27,059 nucleotides of DNA, from the NCBI GenBank assembly GCA_001970955.1, contig MPUH01000986.1, positions 1-27,059 of the forward strand, in the 5' to 3' direction. The notes beneath the pieces are model-generated. The model searched no databases. It saw nothing but the letters and a program-made list of their open reading frames with translations, and had not been told where the DNA came from. Below are positions 17,433 to 26,540 of this stretch, one piece after another. Positions within the stretch are counted from its first letter, which is position 1. Each line of letters starts with the position of its first letter. The position numbers were made by a program, and so were the translations under genes. Source of the stretch: Stentor coeruleus. Lineage: Eukaryota; Ciliophora; Heterotrichea; Heterotrichida; Stentoridae.

Positions 17433-17846
17433 TTAAGCTTCCAATGGTTTTTCTTTAGGTGCCAACAAAAGACTCTTATGAATATGCGGGATAACTCCTC
17501 CTCCTGATATTGTAGCCTTGATCAGTGTGTCAAGTTCTTCATCACCTCTAATTGCCAACTGTAAATGTCTTGGGCTTATCCTTTTTACCTTAAGGTCCTT
17601 GCTTGCATTACCTGCTAACTCTAAAACTTCAGCTGTTAAGTATTCCAAAATTGCCCCTGTATAAACTGCTGCTGTTGCCCCAACTCTATGATGAGCTAAC
17701 ATTCTTTGTTTTAAAAGTCTATGAATTCTCCCTACAGGGAACTGTAGACCAGCTTTAATTGATCTTGAAGTTGGAGCTCGTTTATGTTTCGCTGCTGCAA
17801 CTTTTCCACCTTTGCCTTTTCCTCCTGCCTAAGTAAATCTTACCAT
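17433..17846 (-). CDS. H2AZ: histone H2A.Z variant, two exons
   Basis: Exon 1 contributes only the ATG (17846-17844). After a 15-nt intron, exon 2 (17828-17433) encodes the rest, 132 aa in all, beginning [18 protein letters not shown]. The core contains [15 protein letters not shown], the alpha-2 segment [18 protein letters not shown] and [20 protein letters not shown]. The H2A.Z-type end [20 protein letters not shown] then HIHKSLL differs from canonical H2A, which has NDEELNKLLG and GGVLPNI. It replaces H2A in promoter-proximal and other specialised nucleosomes, deposited by SWR1-type remodellers. The Lys-rich N-tail is a normal acetylation tail. A simple ORF call would start at an internal ATG (17702) and lose 43 residues. 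A second ATG further upstream is in the wrong frame after splicing. Confidence 0.96.
17829..17843 (-). other. 15-nt intron directly after the H2A.Z start codon
   Basis: Minus strand: GTAAGATTTACTTAG. Phase 0 directly behind ATG; A at position 10. Retention would insert Val-Arg-Phe-Thr and then TAG. Removal gives M-AGGKGKGG, the expected H2A.Z N-terminus. Confidence 0.93.
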
Positions 17847-18432
17847 TTCTTTTGGTATTATAAGGGTTTGAGGACATTTTCTTGATTTTGATAGATTTTG
17901 TGGATTAGCCAATCAGATTTGACTTAAAGAATAAAATGATTTAGAGGTTAAAAATTGTAATTAGGAGAGGTTTATGAGTGGGGTTTAGATAAATAAATGA
18001 ATATAGTGATGCTGAAGGAAGAATTGGGTTAGGGATTGCTGAATATTGATAAAAGTTGAGGTTTAGTTATTGTGTGCTACTTTTTCAATGGTATTTACAA
18101 TAGGGATTACTGGGAGTTTTAGAAATAGTTTTATTGAAACTATGTAGTGTAAAAAGGGTTTATTAGATTTAGTGTGGTAGCAAAATTTTAGGGAATATTT
18201 TTTATTTGGTGAATGTATAAAAAGGAAATTAATATTACAATTGGTCAAAGTTCAAAAAGTATCTTATGAGATAACTAAAATTTATATGCAAAAGTTTCTA
18301 CCTAAAAATAAAACTCTAAATTATTAATTGTATCTCCAAGTTAAAATTGCAATAAAGCTTTACCCTGTCCTCTCATAAACATACTAATTTTCCTTAAACC
18401 CTAAAAAAACCTTATTACATTTTCTATTAAAA
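17847..18432. other. divergent promoter region, H2A.Z / HtrA
   Basis: A 586-bp spacer between two divergently transcribed genes; it must contain both promoters and 5' UTRs. An open minus-strand frame at 18248-18063 starts with TTG and has no protein-like character. I see no clear conserved element that can be named. Confidence 0.45.
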
Positions 18433-19416
18433 ATGTTTACTAAATACTTATCGAAGCTTTCCATAATTCCAATTCTTGCAGGTTGGCGATGTCCAGTGTT
18501 AATGCAGCCTGATCAAATGTCCACAGCTGATGTATGCGAAAAAATCCTCCCTGCAGTCTTTAGAATAATATCAACCCACGCAACACAAAACATGACAGTA
18601 GGTGTAGGATCAGGATTCTTTATAAAAAAAGATGGAACAGGTTTAACATGTGCTCATGCAATATCAAACAAGCATAGCAATTATCAAGCAAAACTAGATT
18701 CAGGTGAAGAATGCCCGTTAGAAATCCTTCATTCCCATCCTACATCAGATATAGCTGTAGTCAAAGTTAAAGTCCCAAAGCCAGTACCTTTTTTAACTCT
18801 TGGGGACTCAGGGTTAAACCGACGTGGAGAGCAGGTAATTCACTTTGGTAATACAATGTTTGGGACTATTACTGAAATAGATGTGGGGTATATAAATAAA
18901 CTTCATGATGACACACCGAAATGGATTGAGATACAAATGAATGAAAAACTAGAGTCTTCAAGGTCAGGAATACAATATATAATGACTAGTGGATCGGTTA
19001 GGCCTGGGTTTTCTGGAGGGCCTTTAGTGAATATGAAAGGTGAGGTTGTTGGTCTGATAGCAAGGCTGTATATAAGAGGACAAGGACCTTCACTAGAAAA
19101 TGAAGGTGCATCAATTCCTATAAATATAGTAAAAGGGGTGATAAAGCAAATGGAACTCTCAGGAGAAGTTCGCAAACCTTATATAGGCTTGAGTTTCACT
19201 CCATCAGATTCTGGATTAATAATCGTGAAAGTTCAGCCAAGGAGTCCAGCAGAAAAGGCAGGGCTAGAAGTTGGAGACTTAGTAATATCAGCTAATGGTC
19301 GCCATGTTACAAAACCTGAGGACATTATGACAGTAATAGGTTTTCAAATAGGTGTTATCCTAGACTTAAAAATCAGTCGAAAAGGTAAAGAAATCAGCAT
19401 AAAAGTTTATAGCTAG
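18433..19416 (+). CDS. HtrA-family serine protease with PDZ domain
   Basis: A 327-aa protein: trypsin-like domain about 35-215, then one PDZ domain about 248-325. The catalytic triad is complete: H75 in LTCAHAIS, D106 in SDIAVVKV and S194 in PGFSGGPL. The oxyanion loop has a Phe where many HtrAs have Asn (GNSGGP). The first 20 residues are hydrophobic and weakly basic (MFTKYLSKLSIIPILAGW), compatible with mitochondrial targeting, as in HtrA2/Omi, but this is not proven. HtrA proteases cut misfolded proteins, with the PDZ recognising exposed C-termini. The PDZ keeps the expected core (PRSPAEKAGLEVGDLVISAN). ATG 18433 is the first in frame. The stop lies only 28 bp before the next gene's ATG on the same strand. 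Confidence 0.93.
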   Translation: MFTKYLSKLSIIPILAGWRCPVLMQPDQMSTADVCEKILPAVFRIISTHATQNMTVGVGSGFFIKKDGTGLTCAHAISNKHSNYQAKLDSGEECPLEILHSHPTSDIAVVKVKVPKPVPFLTLGDSGLNRRGEQVIHFGNTMFGTITEIDVGYINKLHDDTPKWIEIQMNEKLESSRSGIQYIMTSGSVRPGFSGGPLVNMKGEVVGLIARLYIRGQGPSLENEGASIPINIVKGVIKQMELSGEVRKPYIGLSFTPSDSGLIIVKVQPRSPAEKAGLEVGDLVISANGRHVTKPEDIMTVIGFQIGVILDLKISRKGKEISIKVYS

Positions 19417-19444
19417 TATTAATTATAATCATTGCATTTTAATA

Positions 19445-20464
19445 ATGATCCACAAAAACTTTCTACTCAAGCCTCAGACCGATAAACCGACCAAGCCAGT
19501 AAACTCATCCCAAAGCTTAGTCCAAGCAGGTAAAAGCACAGTAATTTATAAATACAACGGTAAAAGCAAACTCCCTGATGCATATAATCGTCTAACTCCA
19601 TATAGAGATTCAGAACCCCAAAGATTGATTGTACTAAACCAAATATCCCAGAAACCAAAAGTTAACTCGACACCCTTAAATCAAAACTCAAACTTTAAAG
19701 AGCCTCTATCTCAAGAACCCTCAAATATTTTCTTAAATCATGAAAGCGAATCCGAGCTTAAATTTCATAGAAAACACTCCCCTAAAGAACTCAGTCATTT
19801 ATCTTCGTCATATGAAAACATTGACTTTCAAATACTAAGCCAAACTCCAGCTACCAAAATGCTTGGTAGCCTTAGTCCATTATCACTTCATCGCAAGACT
19901 CCAGATGAAATCAAAAATTCTCATAGTCAGTCAAACAAAAAAACCATAGCCTTAGATCTTGATGAAACTTTAGTCTATGCTTCTCCTACAAACCTAACAC
20001 CCGATCATGTTATAACCCGATTGCTTCATGATAATAGCACAATTACTATAAAAGTAAGCATTCGACCTTATGTAAAAGATTTTCTTCATGCTCTTACCCA
20101 ACTAGCTAATGTTGTAATTTTTACAGCAAGTGCTAAAAGTTACGCTGACTCAATAATCAACATCATAGACCCAAAACAAGAACTGATAAGTGCTAGATAC
20201 TACCGGGACAGCTGTATTATGTCACAATATGGGTTCATAAAAGATCTCAACATCCTCAAAAAACCCTTGAAAGATGTCCTCCTCATAGACAACCTTTCAA
20301 CAAGTTTCTTATATCAAAAGCAAAATGGAATCCTAATTCCGAGTTGGTATGGGGATAAAAATGATACTGAACTTTATAAGCTTTTAAAGTTCATCCAAAA
20401 GCTCCTCTCTTGTTATGATCTTAGGAAATGTGATAAAAATTTTCGCGGACTTGCTAATCTATAA
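19445..20464 (+). CDS. FCP1/SCP-type (NIF domain) phosphatase
   Basis: A 339-aa protein. Residues 1-160 are polar, Ser/Asn/Gln/Pro-rich and probably disordered. The C-terminal half is a HAD-superfamily phosphatase of the CTDSP/Dullard/FCP1 group. The catalytic loop is DLDETLVY (D171 nucleophile, D173 acid), followed by IRPYVKDFLHAL, motif II VIFTASAKSYADSI and motif III LLIDNLSTSF (the usual family form is IDNSP...F), then a tail with IPSWYGDKNDTEL. Such enzymes dephosphorylate RNA polymerase II CTD Ser/Thr or lipin- and SMAD-like substrates; which one applies cannot be told here. It starts 28 bp after the HtrA stop and ends 58 bp before the methyltransferase, so the three share strand and tight packing, but no functional link is evident. 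Confidence 0.92.
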   Translation: MIHKNFLLKPQTDKPTKPVNSSQSLVQAGKSTVIYKYNGKSKLPDAYNRLTPYRDSEPQRLIVLNQISQKPKVNSTPLNQNSNFKEPLSQEPSNIFLNHESESELKFHRKHSPKELSHLSSSYENIDFQILSQTPATKMLGSLSPLSLHRKTPDEIKNSHSQSNKKTIALDLDETLVYASPTNLTPDHVITRLLHDNSTITIKVSIRPYVKDFLHALTQLANVVIFTASAKSYADSIINIIDPKQELISARYYRDSCIMSQYGFIKDLNILKKPLKDVLLIDNLSTSFLYQKQNGILIPSWYGDKNDTELYKLLKFIQKLLSCYDLRKCDKNFRGLANL

Positions 20465-20522
20465 CTTAATTCTAAAATCCATACGAAAATTCATATTTCT
20501 AGAATTCAATCCATAATAAAAT

Positions 20523-21149
20523 ATGGCACAATACGGCAAAGCTGAGTACTGGGAAGAAAGGTATACAAGAGATGCTGAACCTTTTGATTGGTATCAAAGA
20601 TGGAGTGGGGTTAAAGATGTAGTTACTCAGTACATATCAGCAACACAGCAGATTTTGCATATTGGCTGTGGGAATTCACGTTTGAGTGAAGAAATGTATG
20701 ATGATGGGTATTTGAATTCGATTAATATTGATATAAGCCAAGTGGTGATTAAAGCTATGCAAGAGAAATATAGGGATAAGACTTCAATGAGGTATTTACA
20801 TATGGATTGTAGGAATATGGAGTTTGAAGATAAGACTTTTGATGCGGCAATGGATAAAGGAACTTTAGATGCGATTTTATGTGGAGAGAACTCGACAGCT
20901 CATGCTCAGAAACTGATTTCTGAAGTGTATAGAGTATTGTCACCTACTGGTGTTTATATTGCCATATCATATGGACAACCACCTCATAGGTATCCATATT
21001 TGGACAAGCCTGAGTTTAATTGGGAAATTACCGTACATCAGGTACAAAAACCTACAATTGCAAGTAATGCAGCTTTAGCAACAGATGATAAGGATCAGCC
21101 TAATGTCCACTATATTTATGTGTGCAAGAAAAGAGGTACCGACTCTTAA
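20523..21149 (+). CDS. EEF1AKMT4/METTL13-like methyltransferase
   Basis: A 208-aa Rossmann-fold, SAM-dependent methyltransferase. The N-terminus KAEYWEERYTRDAEPFDWYQ matches the YWDxRY...PYDWF opening of the EEF1AKMT4 (ECE2-linked) / METTL13 family. Motif I is ILHIGCGNSRLSEEM, then a loop with NIDISQVVIKAMQ, then FDAAMDKGTLDAIL, the family's Asp-Lys-Gly-Thr-Leu-Asp block, and EVYRVLSPTGVYIAISY. Human members methylate lysines of translation elongation factor eEF1A, so a protein-lysine methyltransferase acting on eEF1A is the likely but unproven role. Length is close to the single-domain EEF1AKMT4. ATG at 20523, TAA at 21149. Confidence 0.9.
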   Translation: MAQYGKAEYWEERYTRDAEPFDWYQRWSGVKDVVTQYISATQQILHIGCGNSRLSEEMYDDGYLNSINIDISQVVIKAMQEKYRDKTSMRYLHMDCRNMEFEDKTFDAAMDKGTLDAILCGENSTAHAQKLISEVYRVLSPTGVYIAISYGQPPHRYPYLDKPEFNWEITVHQVQKPTIASNAALATDDKDQPNVHYIYVCKKRGTDS

Positions 21150-21219
21150 TTAGGTAATTTAAGTATTTTGAATTAATCAAGGATTTTTATAGAGAGATTG
21201 ATATAATAATAAAAAACTT

Positions 21220-21247
21220 TACCGCGCGCTTGAGCACGCCTTTGGTA
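21220..21247. repeat. GC-rich hairpin after the methyltransferase gene
   Basis: TACC (21220-21223) pairs with GGTA (21244-21247); GCG (21224-21226) with CGC (21237-21239); an inner GC/GC pair closes a four-base loop. A GC-rich 28-nt fold in a spacer that is otherwise A/T stands out. On the minus strand it is followed by a run of six T, as in Pol III terminators, but I could not recognise tRNA, snRNA or SRP features. Function unknown. Confidence 0.4.
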
Positions 21248-21762
21248 TAGTTGTGACAAAATTTTTGATTGAGTTGTTGAAATCTAATCAAAGTTTTAAC
21301 ACAAACTAAACTATAATAATGAGAAGCATGATAACTTCAGAATCAAAACTAGATTAAATAGAATCATCCTTTTTAGTAATTTTGCTATATATTCATCATA
21401 AGTGTTTCGAGTTTGGCTATGCTTTTTTCATTAAACTTAGATTTTTGGGTGCTTATTATATTTCATATTCTTCAAATATATCTTATATCCTCATCGGTCC
21501 CTTACAAATGATAAATGTTATGAAGCAGAGTTTAGAGTAAAAGATAATCTATAGATATAAATGAAAGCTATAGTTGTAAGTTAGCATTTTATTTGTGTTA
21601 GGATTAACACTAAAGTCAGATATTAAAGATCAAACTCTAGACTTTGCATATCCCTTTTAATGCATGATATTTTAAGCTATTTACATTTAGATTTTTCAAA
21701 AAATCAAGACTGGATTTAAATTACTGTTTTATCAAGTGAATTTAAGATAATTATAGTTTGAT

Positions 21763-22000
21763 AGCTATATAGGCTAATTTAGGATAGTTCCCAGAATTAT
21801 TCAGAAAAAAATAGCATTGGTTATTTTTTAGATGATATATTGATTATTTAATTATANTGTTAATTTTTAATTTTTAATTTAAATTACATAATAATATAAA
21901 ATTGAAAGCTATATAGGCTAATTTAGGATAGTTCCCAGAATTATTCAGAAAAAAATAGCATTGGTTATTTTTTAGATGATATATTGATTATTTAATTATA
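21763..22000. repeat. 94-bp direct repeat around an N (assembly join)
   Basis: 21763-21856 and 21907-22000 are the same 94 bp. The first copy ends at the N at 21857, followed by about 49 bp of A/T-rich unique sequence before the second copy. As at 116-256, this looks like two contig ends overlapped across an unresolved gap; a real tandem duplication is possible but less likely. Non-coding. Confidence 0.75.
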
Positions 22001-22313
22001 AAGTAAAACATAGACTTGCTTAATCTATCTAATTTAAGCAACTAAAATGATTTTTACTCTGATGCAAATTAAAAAAATATATTAAGCAATATTCTGTTTG
22101 AAAAATAAGCCTTTATTTTTATGGTAAATTAATAAAAATACTTCTAATTTTGATATCATTATATTTTTTTGTATTTAAATAGGAGAAAGTATTTTATCAA
22201 ATAAATCTATTTATATACTATAAAATCCTGTTAACTGTGCCTTTTTTAGTGAAATATAGGTTAAATAAATATGCATTTACTATATACCCACAATCATTTT
22301 AACTTAAGCTAAA

Positions 22314-25300
22314 TTATTTCATTAAAAGTATGTTCCTATCTTCTGCATAACTATCATGTCTCTTATTCTTATAATCTTTAATAGTATTATTTGATATTTG
22401 CATCCTTAATCTATTTTCTATAAGCAAACTTATATGCTCTTCTCGTAATGCTTTTTTCTCATAATTAGTTACTATTCCTTCTACAAAACCCATCACAAAT
22501 CCAATAACTTGAAATATACCTGCTATTGATCCAAGTATAGCACTAAAAACTATAAAAACTGTTTGTATTTCGTACCTATAAGTGAAAAAGCCAAAAGCAC
22601 TTCTTTCAAGATTGATAACTGCCGTAAGACCTGATTCAGTGTTAAGATTTTCGATTGTAAATGAAGTGCCATAAGTAGGAAGAGCATACTCTGAAATATG
22701 GTAACCTGTCGATTCATTAGGAAATTCTTTGATAGTTGAATAAAAGACAGATGGTGTTAAAGAATAATAAAATTGAGATGATGTACGTCCTATAAACACT
22801 TCATCTTTCGGAGCGATAATTGTTTTAGACATTGAACTTAGAGACTCTGGAATAGATGATTCTGATGAAATCTTCACTGAAATTGCTGTTGAAAAGCTAT
22901 ATTCTTGAGAGAGTTTAAAAGTTAGCATAGAAGTTGTGCCTATTTCACAGTTATTGCAGACAACTTGTATTACGCAAGCATAATTTATTTTTTGGCATTT
23001 AATTTTTTCAGCTCCTTTTACAATATTTATTACAACAATTTCCACCCCATACTGACATTCACCATTAATCCCACATTCATCAAAATAATTTTCAAATGAA
23101 ACTGTTATATTAATATCAGATTTAAAATTCGAGACTTCATTTTCGAAAACCGATAAAGGTTGAAGAGATTTTGTTTCTTCTACATTTTTAAGGGCATAAT
23201 TTATAACATTAAGCCCAAAAATAAACAAGCCAACTCCAAAAAATATAATTGTAAAAGCTCCACCGATTTTAGTTTTTGCAATTTTTATTGGCTTCCCTAT
23301 TTCATTGTCATGTGCAGTTATATACAAGTCTAGCTTGTGAATATTACTTACAACTTTAGGTATAAGAAATAGTAATATTGTAAAAAAAAATAGAAAAATA
23401 GAATAACTAATAATAAAGAGCATGTAAAAGCTTTGATTAAAGCTAGGCTCTTGATAAGTCATAGGCTGGATAGATGAATTAAGATAAGATAATTTGAAAA
23501 ACTGTGGCTTTGCTGATCCTACAGGGCAGTATCCATTGCTAGGACATTTTCGACAGTATTTTTGTCCACTTTTGCTATTAAAGCTTCCCTCTTCACATGG
23601 ATAGCATTGCCTTAAGGATGCAAGGCCAAAATTTTCACTTTTTGTTCCAGGAGGGCATAATTTGCATTTTTCTTCTGTAAATCCTGTTGAATATGAAGAA
23701 AATGGACAATAATTACAATTACCATTTTTGTTCAAATATGATCCTGGAGCACAGTATAATGTAAAATTTAAATCTTTTGCTAAATCACTAACAGAGATAT
23801 AGTTGAATTTATTATTTGATCTTTCCTTTGTTATCGAAACCGAAGGTCCTTCTAATCCTCCTGAGAAATAAATAATTTTTGATAAAACGTAAGCTGAATT
23901 TCCTGCAAAAACTGACCATTTCTGTTCCCATGGACCATATACTTCTCCATTTTCTCTATAAGCATTTATTTGTTTATTAGCATAAATATTTTTAAAAACA
24001 CCTCCATGCTCTATAAAATAGTCCGGAAATATCATAGAAACACTTTCAGCATAATAAACACCTTTTTCTTTTTCATAGCTTTTCCCCCATGAATTCTGAA
24101 TAATATCATAATAAAGTATTTTGTTAAGACCAATATTGTCAATATTTTTCGCTCCTACTATATAGATTTTATTAAAAAGTAATTGACATTTCCCATTATA
24201 AAATGCTTCAGGAGATTTTGAAAGTTGGGTATAATGATTTGTATTAAAACTATATTCCCAAGCTTCGCCTGATAATCCTGCATATGTTTGCCCCCCGAAA
24301 ATATAAAACTTAGGAAATTTCAATACTCCACAAGCACCTTTTCTTGGACTTGGTCCTAGATTACTAGGTTTTATTTCGCTCCATGACTTCTTGAGAATAT
24401 TGTTTATAAAAATATCATTTTTAAAACCTGCTTTATCTTCTCCTCCCCATATTACTAAAGAGTTTCCATGAGCTCCTGATGCGTGATTTTTTCTACGAGA
24501 TGGTAAATATCCTTTCATTTCAATTGATTCCCAGATGTTAGTTTTTGAATAGTAAATCCATAAGTCGTTAAAATAATAGCCTTTATTATAACCTCCAAAT
24601 AAAACAAGCCGATGATCAAAAGTATCAAGTGAAAAATAAACTCTTTCTTCAGGATAATTATATTCTTTTATTGTCATTATAGACTTAAGTGCATTATTTG
24701 GAATGTCCGCTTCAGCAATCACCATTTCATTAGTAAATAAATCATTAAATCCACCAAAGATGTAGAATTTATCATTTTTTACAGTAAGACCAGGAAGAGC
24801 TCTGTGCGTAAAGTTTAGTAAACTGATTTTATCGAATAAATTACCTGGATTGTTTAGATCAGCTCTAAAAACATATGGAACTCTTTCACCTTGAAGATTA
24901 TATCCTGTAAAAATGTAAAGATAATTACCAGAGTATACTAGCGAATTATATAACGCAGTATAACTAATGTCTATAACGTTCATATTTAAAAAATAAAATA
25001 CGCTGCCACCATCAATAAAAGCTTCTGTTACTAAGCTGGTAGGCAGTAGGTCATAATTTCCCCATGCTCTAAATATTAGACCACCATATGTATAAATAAT
25101 TCCATTTTGATTGAAAACTACACAATTTGGATAGTCTACAATTTGAAGACTTTGTAAGTAAATTCTAGATAATTCTTACATAACCATATCATAATAGTGT
25201 TTATCTAAAGTCTTTCCCCCAATCGCAATAATAACTTGCTGGGTCCTAAATATTCCATCAGCAATTGACATGCTGATTCTGCTACTTATCTCTAAAAAAT

Positions 25301-25706
25301 TCTTTATATATTTCCACTTGATTGACTTTAAGCTGAATTCCCATAAATCAGACTTAGTTCCATAAACATCTGAGCCACCAAACATATAGATAATATCATC
25401 ATTATCTTTACTTTTAAAAAAAAGGGAGTTTTTGCGTGGAGCTATTTAGATATTACCTGGCTGAGATGAACTAGATACTTCTATACGCTCCCAGGTATAA
25501 TCACTAAAATAAAAAGCCCAAATATCATTGAATTTAGTTTTTTCATTTGTCCCACCAAATAAGTAAAGACAATCATTTTTTTCGTGATAGATAAGCTTGC
25601 AAGCATTCCTTTTCTCGGGTGGGATAGAGTTTTTGTTTATAAGGTTTAGATACTTACTTGAGGAGATAAATAGAAATCCAAAAAAACAAAAATACGTAAT
25701 TAGCAT
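22314..25706 (-). CDS. kelch / Cys-rich / transmembrane protein, 3 exons
   Basis: Exons 25706-25457, 25441-25180 and 25164-22314 join through two 15-nt introns into one 1120-aa frame; unspliced, it looks like three separate ORFs. Order: signal peptide (MLITYFCFFGFLFISSS); kelch repeats about 36-600, with recurrent LYLFGG, IYMFGGSD, IYTYGG, FYIFGGF, LVLFGGY, LVIWGGED and FYIFGGQ strands and downstream Trp, enough for at least one beta-propeller. A Cys-rich segment follows at about 640-735 with CxxC...C spacing (CPPGTKSENFG, CEEGSFNSKSG) like EGF/ephrin-receptor GCC2-GCC3 modules. Three membrane helices lie at about 750-778, 802-828 and 1039-1066, the last two enclosing a Cys-containing 210-residue domain. 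A short basic cytoplasmic tail ends the protein. This fits a large ciliate surface-receptor-like family; the ligand is unknown. The ATG at 25706 directly opens the signal peptide. Confidence 0.9.
25165..25179 (-). other. 15-nt intron 2 of the kelch gene
   Basis: Minus strand: GTAAGAATTATCTAG, phase 2 (AT|A, Ile). A at position 10. Retention would read ATG TAA. The following exon is open for over 60 codons before the next ATG and contains a kelch strand (IIYTYGG), which proves it is coding. Confidence 0.92.
25442..25456 (-). other. 15-nt intron 1 of the kelch gene
   Basis: Minus strand: GTAATATCTAAATAG, phase 1 (G|CT, Ala). A at position 10. Retention would give GGT AAT ATC TAA. Splicing yields QPAPRKNSLFF...IIYMFGG, a kelch strand in the right register. 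Confidence 0.92.
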
Positions 25707-26540
25707 TATATGAGACTAGAAATAAGTAATTTATCGATGGTGATTGATTATATAAATGCTTGATATTATAAACTTTATATAATTTAGATGATGATATAAA
25801 AAATAACGATCTCAAGCTTATATAGATTAGTCGCTAACTAAGTGGGTATTTAGCTTTTCTCTGTATTTTAGCATATTTCTCTAGGTTTCATTCCTATCTT
25901 GCGCCTTAATATTATTATATAAAACGCTTAAACTAATAGTTATTGAATTCATTAGTTAGATTCTTTATTTGTAAAACCTATACTAGGAGAATTCAAAAAC
26001 TATACTCAACTTACTCTTTACAGCTGTACAAAGATTATGGCTAGCGAGTCTACAAATTTTACCTCATATAATAGTAAAATAATTAAGTATGCAAATCAAA
26101 GACGAATTTAACTGTTTTTTATTTGAGAGCTTTAATAATATTGTTTGATTACTCAATTGGGGAAGGCCAAATACTTTATACAATTCACATATTTTATAAG
26201 ATTTGAGAAAGATATTGATTTAAGAAAATTCTAGAACTTATGGACTCATAAATATTCGATTAAATAAGAATATAAATATAATAACTGATTCTAATTTATA
26301 TAATTAAACCTTGGTAAAAATGCAGCATAACGTGTAAAAAATGTAAATCCAGGACTATCTTCTAAATTTTAACTATATCCAATCAAAGCTCATAAAAACG
26401 TTCAAGATACTTTTTTCTTACAAATTGAATACAAGAAAAAAATTGTATTAAATTCATAATATATTAAATAAACTCAACTAATCAAATGAAGTATAAATTA
26501 CCTTATTCTTATTCAATGCTTAATATTAAGTAAATAAAAT
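25707..26540. other. divergent promoter region, kelch / Tra2
   Basis: An 834-bp spacer between two divergent genes. A plus-strand ATG at 26037 opens 24 codons (MASESTNFTSYNSKIIKYAN) before TAA, perhaps a remnant, but there is no follow-up exon. Otherwise AT-rich with no recognisable element. Confidence 0.4.

Larger units (their letters stand above)
21150..22313. other. convergent spacer with a hairpin and a gap repeat
   Basis: Between the 3' ends of the methyltransferase (+) and the kelch gene (-). It contains the GC-rich hairpin at 21220-21247 and the duplicated 94-bp segment around an N at 21857. No protein-like open frame on either strand. Confidence 0.5.

Noticed and set aside
18063..18248. 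Minus-strand 61-codon frame in the H2A.Z/HtrA spacer
   Set aside because: Starts with TTG, no protein-like features, and lies in a promoter region.
18480..18506. Possible hidden 15-nt intron (GTTGGCGATGTCCAG) in the HtrA N-terminus
   Set aside because: Has GT and AG at 15 nt, but position 10 is G and it is GC-rich, unlike the six supported introns.
26037..26110. ATG-led 24-codon plus-strand frame (MASESTNFTSYN)
   Set aside because: Too short, with no continuing exon; left as spacer.
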